Below, piece by piece: positions 36,254 to 46,527 of a stretch of DNA of 64,000 nucleotides (its first letter is position 1; every line of letters begins with the position of its first letter). Source of the DNA: Sipunculus nudus (Eukaryota; Annelida; Sipuncula; Golfingiida; Sipunculidae); NCBI GenBank assembly GCA_026874595.1, contig CM049306.1, positions 63,250,019 through 63,314,018 of the forward strand. Reading direction: 5' to 3'. The translations under genes and the position numbers were made by a program. The notes beneath the pieces were generated by a model. That model saw only the letters and a list, made by a program, of their open reading frames with translations. It made no database searches and was not told the origin of the DNA.

Positions 36254-36428
36254 ATATACGTTAATACAGATTGACATTACACATACACTGATACTTATAC
36301 ATATATTATTACTGGTAGGCGTAATACAATAAAAATAAACGTCTCAGTCCATATCGAGCATATCAATTAGATTATAACTATCAGTCTTTCCAACTGAATA
36401 TAGGTATTGATTTAAGTAACTGCCACTT
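34402..36428. repeat. 2.05-kb tandem duplication, unit B
   Basis: Near-identical to unit A, including the LINE C-terminal fragment (about 35270-35690, minus), the palindromic minisatellite (35896-36023) and a TA run at 36210-36248. At its right edge the LINE coding text continues without a break into 36429 and beyond, whereas unit A stops there. Unit B is therefore in its original setting and unit A is the derived copy. Confidence 0.95.
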
Positions 36429-37350
36429 AGTCGTAACCGAATATGGATAATTTCATGTTGACGATGATTGTCGCAATAATAACTGTATATTTCTCGAGAG
36501 GAAGGGTTTAAATAGTCACGAACATTTTCCTCAAAGGAATTGATTGAAGTAGACTGAATTATAGGAAATGTTCCCAGACTATTGAAAGGAAAGAAAAGAA
36601 AATCGGAAGGAAAGAAAAGCGACAGTCTTTCCGTGTGAACCTCGGTATCTTTAGCAAATGCAATTTGAGTTAATATATTAGCAGATAATCTGGAGCTAGT
36701 CCGTTAATCATTTCATAAAATGTTGATTGTATAGCCAGCTCTCTCCTTATTTTTATACTTGACCCTTATAGCTCTTTTACCATAGCTCCAGTACTGGAAG
36801 TCGAGAGCGCTCCAGTAGATGTTAAACATGCTTTGCGTTGTATCTCTCGAGCTGGTATGACTGTCTGACAGAACAATTGTTAAATATTAAAACACCACAC
36901 TCCAGTACTAAAAGTATTAATGATTTGTACATACGATCTAAAACTTTTATAGAGAAATGGAATTTATAATTTTTTTCAAAATTTCCAAACGCTTTAAAAC
37001 ATATCACGTTAATGTGTTCCTGTCAGGAAAGCGAATCCCAAATATGACATGAGAAGTTCTGTGAAGTTCAGTTCACCTAGTTTATGTGTAATTTGCAATT
37101 TAGCATCATCGTCAAATGGCGATTGAGAACTGTAACTGTAGTTACTTTGTGAAGCAAAATAACTGTTAAAAATTTCAGCCTGATCGGCTTTGTCAATGTT
37201 CCTATTATGCCCCAACGATGATAAGGTAGGTTGTTTTTTACCAGAGAAAGCCTTAGAAATCTTCCACCGTGCACGGCAACTGGATCTGTGAGATTTATAT
37301 CTATATTCTTTGAATATCGCTTAAAGCCCTTTCTATTTTCAATATACAAA
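36260..37350 (-). pseudogene. LINE remnant B (minus strand), internally deleted
   Basis: From right to left the minus strand gives a post-endonuclease linker (37350-37009, with DKADQAEIFNSYFASQSN), then directly an RT C-terminal region with YKSLILLVLECGVLIFNNC (37007-36822). A C-terminal domain follows with FFPFNSLGTFPI and HIRLRLSGSYLNQYLYSVGK (about 36620-36370). The RT catalytic region is missing and frameshifts are present. It is of the CR1/Jockey-like type. Confidence 0.7.
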
Positions 37351-37476
37351 GTTCAGAATTTTCCAAGGTAGGAAGTCATGGAACTGTCGGAAGTCGCTGG
37401 GCTCCATTGTGACAACCGTGTGTGCCCGCTGAAACTGCCAGCCTGTGCCTAGACTGAGTCGGTGTGTGCTTGCTTC

Positions 37477-37800
37477 TCATTGGCTAGTAATTCGTGCGCA
37501 TGAATTAATAACTCGTGCGCACGAATTAGTAGCCAATGAGCATTGAGCCAGCAACATTAGAGGGCTGTTCTCATTGTTCACTAATTCGTGCGCACGGATT
37601 AGTAATTCATGCGCACGGATTAGTAATTCATGCGCACGAATTAATAAATATTTTTTCCACCTAGGAAATATATTTTTCACGCATAGTAATTCGTTCGCAC
37701 GGATTAGTAATTCGTGGCCACGAATTAGTAATTCGTGCGCACGGATTAGTAATTCGTGCGCACGAATTAATAAATATTTTTCACCATGTCGTCTCCCGGG
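37477..37800. repeat. palindromic minisatellite cluster, inverted relative to 33.8 and 35.9 kb
   Basis: Units with TTCGTGCGCACGAATTAGTA occur at 37485-37525, 37580-37645 and 37687-37772. The first pair sits in a 60-bp inverted repeat bounded by CATTGGCTA and TAGCCAATG. The block ends in TATTTTTCACCATGTCGTCT followed by CCCGGGCTCC, the reverse complement of the sequence that precedes the minisatellite in units A and B, so the flank and array form one repeat family. Confidence 0.88.
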
Positions 37801-38279
37801 CTCCGTATTGGTAAACCCCTCGGCATGTTTGCTGAATTTATGACCGCGTGAACACACGCATGGCTCGCACGGGATACAGGACGCAGGCAAATTGCAGGCT
37901 ACACAGGAAATGACCCGTGTCCATGGAGACGGTGTTCCAGTTTGGGTTGCGAGCATATATACCATATATACTATTGTGTTTAGTCACCATTGTAAGCATA
38001 ATATTGAGATTATGGGCCGTTTACCACAATATGATTGCAACCAGATGCAAGACCACTGCGATACATTCCTCCATATTACTAGTATCACGACTCGAGTATA
38101 CTTACCAGCCCAATTATCCGGTTGCCTACTGAGTCGGGTTGTCACAGCTAACATTCAATGTCATCAACTAACTCTATTTTTAACAGATCGTTCTTAAGAC
38201 TGCTGCATCCAATACCTAGTTTGGCATGCAATACGTTTAAAATGCGTGTCACCAAGAAAAAAATAAAGGTTTGCTGGTT

Positions 38280-41130
38280 TTAATATTTTTTAACAATTTT
38301 TTTTATAAATTCTGGAAATGTTGGGGGAAAACTTAATATCATCGTTTAATTCATTCCAGAGGCAGATACGGTGGGGAATGAACAGCCGGTAATATCTTTC
38401 AGTCCGACAGAAAATAATGTCAGTATTTGAATTTTTACGTAAGGGATACCTATCAGATCTTTCCTAGACAGTCAGAGGGAACAAGATACAAGGTGGGGTT
38501 GAGCAGCACCTTTAATGATTTATAACATATTTCACGTTTATGTCTCTTCCCACGGGAGGACAACAGTTCCTATCCGAGATCTGCAAGAAGAGAACTGCGG
38601 GATGAAATCTTTATACCGCCACTTACAATACGTGCTGCCTCAAACTGTACAGATTCTAGTTTTGTGGAACCTTATTGATGCAATTATCCCATATTATATT
38701 CCATATTCTAAGATTGTTCTCACATTACTGAAGTAGATATTTTCAAGCGACTTACGGTCAAGTTGATATTTTAAGGCTTTTATAATGTTTAATCGAGTTA
38801 ATGCCTTCTTGTAGATAGAATTAATAATGATTCGTCGTAGATAGATCGTTGGACATGATGATGCCCAAGTGTTAATGATGGGAATTGAGAGGAATACTGG
38901 AGTTTGCCATAGTTAACATTGATGATGACGAATGTTTTTTTGCCGAGTAACTGACATGGCAACTGTTTTTTTAATATTAAATTCAACCAACCATGAATTG
39001 ACAAATTGGAATATGTTTCTAAGATCTATGAAATCGGTTTTTGCTTCTGATCCCCTCGCAAATATACCGTTAATGAAAACTAAAAACAATAGCGGTCCTG
39101 AGACTGTGCCTTGCGGAACACCAGCTTGAAGTATTCCCAGTCCAGAGGATTCCCTTTTAATTAGTACCTCCTGTTGGCTCATGACTAAATATGATATAAA
39201 CCTTTTTAACAGATTAATTTTAATACCTGTTCACTCCAATTTTAAAAAGGGCCCTTTATGTTAGACTGTCAGGATAATATCTAAGATTATAAATTTAACA
39301 TCTGTCTTATTATCCAGTGCTTCACAAAATACATTGTGAATATTTAGAAGCTGACAAACAGTAGAATCACCAGGCGTAAATCCAGATTGAAACCGAGTAA
39401 ATATGTTATTGTTTACATACAAGTTATAAACATATTTAAAAATCACACGTTCAACTATTTTGGCAATGCAGCTTAACAAAGAAATAGGTCCATAGTTTAT
39501 TAACAGCCGTCTGTCAGTTTTTTTAAAACAGAGTAACGAAAGCCACATTAAGGGGAAGTATCCTTTTTAAAGAATTACATTAAGAAGAGACATAAGGGTG
39601 ATGCTTAGTAGGGCGCCCCCTCTTTAAGTATGCGCGGACTAACTCCATCTGGGCCGCATGCCTCCCCCACTTTAACTGACAGGAGAGCGTCAAGTACATC
39701 GATATTGATACTGTCAAAGGAATGACCTCTAACGCTCGTAAATATATCTGATATACTATTTTTTTTTTGCCTCATCACATTGATGAATATATTCATTCCT
39801 GGCTTACCTGAACCTTTCCTAGTCAAGTGTTCGGTAAATATTTTTAGCGATTTTATGAAAACTATCTTTCGGGCGTTTCAGAGCTGTTATTATGTTGTTG
39901 TACCAAGGTTTATATGAAGGCCTTATAGTAACTATTTGATTTGTTTTACTATATCTCACTGCATTAAGGATATTTTGAGTAAATTGTAAGTATATGTGAT
40001 CGAGATCGTCAATGTCAAACATTTCATCCTAGCATGTACCTTTTAAGAGTTACAGTACACAGTACTGGGTGTAGACTAGAAATTTCGGGTCTGTTCAGGC
40101 GCTTTGGGCGCGCGTGTATTATTGTGTAGTCTTAGGGAATGGAAGTTTCTGGGCGTCGGGTGAAAAGCTATAAATAGGGGCCGTGATTAGAGCCGGCAGA
40201 GAGAAAAATACCAGCGGACACGGAAGAGTGTGACACTCTCGTCAGTGCTTTTTGGGACCTTTCAGATAATTGCAGAACTTACAGATCATCAACGGATTTT
40301 ATACAGACTTTATATACGGATTGTCTTCAGTTTGCCCTTGGGATATTTACCAGAACTTCACTTATTGATTACAAGAGATTGTTTTCGAGTTTAAATTGGA
40401 CTGTTCTCTGAGAAAATTTATTTGAATTATTTACGTGGATTATTTGTGTTAAAGGACTCTTGTTGAGCTGTGACAGTGGTGGTATCCAGATATCAAAGCC
40501 TAGGATCCGGACACTCTGGTGATGTACATTTTTATCATTGTTATACTATGTAATTGAATTGATTTAGGGTATTGTAATGCTAGGATTGTTCTAAGAATAA
40601 ATTATAATTATTTGTTGACAAAAAACCACTGACTTCTTTATTCATTCCCCTAGACATTTCCCGCTGCCTAGTGTTGCAGAATTTGATTTTTTATCTCATT
40701 TACACAATTCGTGCTCGTCATGATTACGTGATTTGTTGTTATTAGGTTCCGGAACAGGGTCTACTTTAAAATCGCCAATCAAGATAATTCATTAATACCT
40801 GCCGCGCGTATATTAACTATGTTCTCCTGAAGTAAAACCAAACTAATAAATTAGTATTAGGTGTTCTGAAACATGTGCCAAGAAGTTAGACCTTTTGTCG
40901 TATTTTCAGTTCCAGCCATTTCTCTATAACATTAATTTCTAAATCAAAACGCCTCTTACCGGGGCAAAAAATGCGATCACGATGGTAAATTGTTTGGTAG
41001 CAATCTATATTAAGGTCGTGATGCGAATTTGTATTTTAATGACTTTCAATAATACATATAATATCATGTGAATGAACAATATTATTCTGCAGTGAATCGA
41101 TCTTGCTTGATGACAATTGTTAATCGAGCT
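38280..41130 (-). pseudogene. LINE remnant A (minus strand), interrupted
   Basis: Reading the minus strand from about 41110 downward: an endonuclease start with HDIICIIESH, then LIGDFKVDPVPEP (about 40790), an interruption at about 40034-40680, a linker with PWYNNIITALKRPKDSFHKI (39940-39850), and EACGPDGVSPRILKEG (39650). RT blocks follow: YGPISLLSCIAKIVERVIF (39500-39430), FQSGFTPGDSTVC (39380) and AGVPQGTVSGPLLFLVFING (39130-39070). The Y/FADD box is lost between GSEAKTDF and VNSWLVEFN. A C-terminal LNIIKALKYQLDRKSLE-like segment lies near 38780. Stops and frameshifts are present throughout. Confidence 0.82.
40034..40680 (+). mobile_element. probable solo LTR inserted in LINE remnant A
   Basis: The stretch interrupts LINE coding text and is organised like an LTR. 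GCTATAAATAGGGG gives a TATA box at 40169-40176, a purine-rich leader follows (AGAGAGAAAAATACC), and AATAAATT at about 40596-40603 is a possible polyadenylation signal. The likely 3' end is the AGTGTTGCA region at 40670-40678. A start at TGTACC (40039) is possible, but no target-site duplication could be seen, so the borders are uncertain. Confidence 0.45.
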
Positions 41131-41674
41131 TATTGAAATGTTATGGCGATAGAGTATGTCATGTACAATAGTAGTTGTATAAACAGGGTATTAAACGTTG
41201 TCTTCTTACAATACCAATATAAAATGAAGTTAGCCGGAAATCATTGAGCCAAGTTAAAATTACAACGTCAGGCAATACATATAACGGATAAATATACACA
41301 TATATGGAAAATCCACAGAAAACGCATAGATCTTATTATTACACATGTATGTTGTTTAAGAAAGAAGAAGAAAAAAATATGAAGTTTTCTAAAAAAAAAG
41401 CAAGGTATACAATATGAGAATACATATAATATTTCTTATCATATTATTACACATTAAGCGTCATAAAGAAGATAAAAAAGTTTACTCAAAATTAGCAAGG
41501 TATACCATGTTAGAATACATCAGTGTCATAATAAAAATCTTTTTCTTTAAAGAAATGACTTGTCTTAGACAAATTCAAAGCTCATTGAAATGTTATGGCG
41601 ATAGTGCATGTCATGTACAAGAATAATAGTTGTATAAACAGGGTATTAAAGGTGTCTTGTAACAATACCAATAT
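41127..41674. repeat. two direct repeats of about 95 bp, 451 bp apart
   Basis: ATTGAAATGTTATGGCGATA, GTCATGTACAA and GTTGTATAAACAGGGTATTA occur at 41127-41221 and again at 41579-41674. Inside the interval a shorter phrase (GCAAGGTATAC, AGAATACAT) also occurs twice. The nature of the element is unknown; direct repeats bordering about 350 bp could be terminal repeats of a small retroelement or a simple duplication. Confidence 0.6.
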
Positions 41675-41984
41675 ATGGTATTCCAGAGGCGGGACCGTGA
41701 TTGTCAGCGCGCCAGTTGGGTGTAATCTGAAGGTTGTCATCGGTCAAGTGGCGGGACCATGATGACAGAGTCTGATCAAAATGGGAGACGATGTTCCTGA
41801 GCGTAAAACGTCTATGTCTGCAGACGGCCACGTAGAATCTCTCTAACGGGCTTGAGAGTGGAATCTTATTTTACAAAAGGACTTGTAAACCGTCGATATG
41901 TTTCTGCCGTGGTGAAGTCGAGTAACAGATCAGGACAATTTATCCGTTAATCAGAAGGCTTTAGGCAGAACTACGGCTAGGAAT
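41675..41984. other. no recognised gene
   Basis: Unique sequence with two GGCGGGACC phrases at about 41690 and 41750. It does not match the DNA upstream of the first 48-bp array, so the segmental duplication appears to begin at the array itself. Confidence 0.45.
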
Positions 41985-44055
41985 GTAGTGGGGCTCCTGA
42001 GGTTTATCGAATGATAATAAACGAAAAGGTGTATAGTTTGGTTAGCGAGGTATATCATATCATGATAAACGGCTAGTTGTGTATAACGGGGCTAATGAAG
42101 TATATCATATCAGATAAACGGCTAGGTGTGTATAATTGGGCTAGCGAGATATACCATATCAGGTTAACGGCTAGGCGTGAAGTGGGGCCAGCGAGGTATA
42201 TTATATCATGATTAACGACAAGGTGTGTAGTTAGGCTAGCGAGGTATATCATATCATGATAAACGGCTAAAGTGAAATAAGGCAAGCGAGCTATATCATA
42301 ACAGATAAACGCCTAGGTGTGAAGTGGGGCTGGCGAGGTTTATCATATCATTATAAACCACAAGGTGTGTAGTGGGGCTAGCGAGGTATACCATACCATG
42401 ATAAACGGCAAGTTGTGTAGTACATCATATCATGATAAAAGGCCGGGGTGTTGTGGAGCCAGCGAGGTATATCATACCATGATAAACGGCCAGGTATGTC
42501 GTTGGTTAGCAAGGTATATTATATCATGATAAACGTCTAAGTGTGTAGTCGGGCTAGCGAGGTATATCATATCATGATAAACAGCCAGGTGGTACTGGAG
42601 TTGGTCGGGTATATCGTATCATAATAAACGACTAGGAATGTAGTGGGGCTCCCGAGGTATATCAAATGATAATAAACGATAAGGTGTGTAGTTTGGTTAG
42701 CGAGGTATATCATAGCATGATAAACGGCTAGTTGTGTATAATGGGGCTAGTGAGGTATATCATGTCAGATAAACGGCTAGGTGTGTATAATTGGGCTAGC
42801 GAGGTATATCATATATGGTTACCGGCTAGGTGTGAAGTGGGGCAAGCGAGGTATATTATATCAGGTAAACGGCTAGGTGTGTATAATGGGGCTAGCAAGG
42901 TATATTATATCAGGTAAACGGGTAGTTGTGAAGTGGGGCTAGCGAGGTATATTATATAATGATAAACGGCAAGGTGTGTAGTAAGGCTAGCGAGGTATAT
43001 CATATCCTGATAAACGGCTAGGTATGAAGTGGGGCTAGCGAGGTATATTATATCATGATCAACGGCAAGGTGTGTAGTTTGGGCTAGCGAGGTATATCAT
43101 ATCATGATAAACGGCTAGGTGTGTAGTGGGGCCAACGAGGTATAGCATATCATGATAAACGGCTAGGTGTGTAGTGGGCCCAGCGAGGTATATCATATCA
43201 TGATAAACGGATAGATGTGTAGTGGGGCCAGCGAGATATATCATATTATGATAGACGGCTAAAGTGAAATAGGGCAAGCGAAGTATATCATATCATGATA
43301 ATCGGCAAGGTGTGAAGTGGGGCTAGCGAGGTATATTATATAATGATAAACGGCAAGGTGTGTAGTAAGGCTAGCGAGGTATATCATATCCTGATAAACG
43401 GCTAGGTATGAAGTGGGGCTAGCGAGGTATATTATATCATGATCAACGGCAAGGTGTGTAGTTTGGGCTAGCGAGGTATATCATATCATGATAAACGGCT
43501 AGGTGTGTAGTGGGGCCAACGAGGTATAGCATATCATGATAAACGGCTAGGTGTGTAGTGGGCCCAGCGAGGTATATCATATCATGATAAACGGATAGAT
43601 GTGTAGTGGGGCCAGCGAGATATATCATATTATGATAGACGGCTAAAGTGAAATAGGGCAAGCGAAGTATATCATATCATGATAATCGGCAAGGTGTGAA
43701 GTGGGGCTAGCGAGGTATATCATATCCTGATAAACGGCTAGGTGTGAAGTGGGGCTAGCGAGGTATATTATATCATGATAAACGGCAAGGTGTGTAGTTG
43801 GGCTAGCGAGGTATATCATATCATGATAAACGGATAGATGTGTAGTGGGGCCAGCGAGATATATCATATAATGATAGACGGCTAAAGTGAAATAGGGCAA
43901 GCGAAGTATATCATATTATAATAAAAGGCAAGGTGTGTAGTGGGGCAAGCGAGGTATATCATATCCTGATAATCGGCAAGGTGTGTAGTATATCATATCA
44001 TGATAATCGGCAAGGTGTGAAGTGGGGCTTGCGAGATATATCATATCATGTATTT
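41985..44055. repeat. 48-bp minisatellite array 2
   Basis: Related to array 1, with GCGAGGTATATCATATCATG, ATAAACGGCTAGGTGTG and AGTGGGGC. It contains a recent higher-order duplication: the 384-bp block at about 42935-43318 is repeated at 43319-43702, exactly eight 48-bp units, including identical 72-codon minus-strand ORFs. The ORFs are by-products of the 16-codon period. Confidence 0.95.
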
Positions 44056-44701
44056 CATGTATCATTGTATTTTAAATTTAGAATAAAGTATCAAAGTGAG
44101 GTTAGAAACATGAACCGGCTTTTACATAGAGAGGAAACCTGAAAGTATTGTGGTTCCTGTCGAAATAATTTCATCTCATATCAGGCTTTTCATTCCGTTT
44201 CCATTTTATTGCCAAAGTTTGTGCAGAAATGTAAACTTTGGAGAAGAAAACACAGTGGAATGGACTCTAGCAAGTGGTACTTATAAATGAACGCCAGAGA
44301 AGTCAGTCGTCATTCCATAAAGAAATACATGTTTAATTCTTCTGTGCTGGATATAATTAAATCATTCATCTTTATCAGCACATTCACATAACAGCTTGTG
44401 CTACAGGTGTAACGTGTGGTATATTTTTACTTTTATCCCATTCCTAAACATAGTTGATGACGACTAATGTGTCATGTTGCTGAGCCCCGACATCCCCGCC
44501 ACACGGTCTGACAGGACACGTAAACTAAGGGAACACTGGAGATGATATCGTTCATTGTGATTTCAGGACCGGCAGACAAATCCGCTCCCATGGTTACATA
44601 AATAGGGAATGAAGGGCAATATGTAAGATGTAGACTACGCAATGATTCACGAGAATTGTCATCTTAAAAAAGACCAGATTACATTACATCACATTATATT
44701 A

Positions 44702-44909
44702 CAGGGGCGGATCCAGGATTTAAGGAAAGAAGAGGTGCAGGCCAGGAGGACTAATGACTAAACCTAGAAAAAGGTCCCCAGGTACAGAAAAGGGGCGGGG
44801 GCCGAGGGGGGGGGGGCGTCCAGTCCGCAAAAAAGTGGCCTGAAACCTTTAAAACTGTTGCGGCGGATGTAAAAAATTGGGAGGGGGGTCCGGACTTCCT
44901 CTGGATCCG
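44702..44909. mobile_element. short TIR element (hAT-like MITE), copy 2
   Basis: Same element as at 13729-13950, carried along by the segmental duplication. The left end is CAGGGGCGGATCCAGGA. The last bases of the right end (CATCTG in copy 1) are missing, so the element cannot have moved since. Confidence 0.55.
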
Positions 44910-45544
44910 ATATCATATTAAATTATATTAGATCATACAATTATTTTATTTAATATTATATTATATTTTTATATTATTTTATACTAGATCATATTATTAT
45001 ATTATATTATATCATATAAGATCATATTATTATATTATATTATATAATACAAGATCATATTTAAAATTATATCATATTACATTATATTAGATCACATTAT
45101 TATATTATATTATATTGTATTAGATCATATTATTATATTATATCGTATTATATTATATTAGATCATATAATTATATCATTTTATATTATATTAGATCATA
45201 TTACTATATCATTTTATATTAGATTAGATCATATTATTTTATAATATATTATATCATATTATTATATTAAATTATATATTAGATCATATAATTATATCAT
45301 ATTATTTTATTATATTAAATCATATCATTATCTTAAATTATACTAGGTACGACTGACTGACGAGTGTATTTTGCTTAAAGTATTGAAGTTGAACTGGATC
45401 ACGGACACCAGTTCTATAAACCAGTTTATGGAAATACCTTGTCGGTTTATTACAGACCACCCACAGACCATCCACGATAATCCAGTCATCGCGCTGATGA
45501 ATCGCTCGATCAGGGTTGTTTCTTTCGGTGTTAATTGTGAATCT

Positions 45545-45812
45545 GGCCGTCGCCAGATGGGGTAAATGCTGGACCCGCTTTTGCTTCATCTATTTCTTCA
45601 CATATTTTACCTAAACTTTGCGAACAACTTTCTGATATATATTCTCTATGCGGTAAACAGTTTCGGAAAGCATTGAAACGCCTTGGTTGGCAGATCAAGT
45701 ACTAAGTGACTATAGGTACAGTTCGCGCCTGACGTATACCTGTCGCGGAGAATCATGGGACGACACAGATCGCCCGGATATGCGAACATTTAACGGCGCC
45801 AGATTAAAACAG
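45545..45812 (+). pseudogene. GPCR pseudogene, C-terminal remnant
   Basis: Matches the 3' end of the intact GPCR (15849-16113). An internal deletion joins the region before the GPCR (equivalent to 14430) directly to the third extracellular loop, removing TM1-TM6. The rest is also broken: a TAA replaces a Ser codon at about 45562, two extra bases in the TM7 region shift the frame (near 45640), a further TAA follows at about 45704, and the last codons are deleted. No functional receptor can be made. Confidence 0.92.
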
Positions 45813-46169
45813 ATGCCTTTGGAGTATATGCTTATCTCACACATGTACTTCTAGATGTAATGGAGAGCCCAGATTTGAAGGTTTCGTCATCAAGCATAAG
45901 GAAAATATTTCATTGTGCAAAATACATGCATCACGAGCTTATTTATGTTTGACGAAGTGTCAGTATACAGAAAAAGTAGCTTTAGACGAATGAAATCGAG
46001 AGGAAATGTATTTTTCAATGTTATGAATACAGAACTTGCATATATGTCGATTATTCTCATCGAACAATTAACGTACATTGAGAAAGAGTTGGTAGGAAGT
46101 GTCTGAATAGGATATTGCAATTTTATCATAGAATGCTAAACATTTGACAAAAAAATGGGATATAAGTTA

Positions 46170-46527
46170 TTTTAGACACAAAACCCACTTGACGTCCGAG
46201 GTGTCTTTCGAATGCAATATAAGAAGACGAAAGTATGAAATCTCTGTCTGACATGACACTCGGAGCAGTTCCTGTCACGTAACATCTACGGAACCTGTAA
46301 CTCTTATAACCTCTTGTGCGATGTCTGTATAAGTGGAATAATCCAGACGGCTGTAAATAGCTTCCACTTATATTATGTTTAACTGATTTCCACCGATGTA
46401 AGTCAAAACCTTTAATACTCGTCGAAGCTGTCTCAATGTATATTTATTCACCTTGTACTCTGCATATCTTAAACCGAGGGTCATTCTTTATCAAAATGAA
46501 ATAATTTATTACTCTGAATACCAACAT
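46170..46527 (-). pseudogene. broken copy of the small unknown ORF
   Basis: Aligned with the 120-aa ORF at 16530-16892 on the same relative strand. A stop near 46445 and several indels (for example near 46360) interrupt it. The region RRCYVTGTAPSVMSDRDF is unchanged. Confidence 0.55.
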
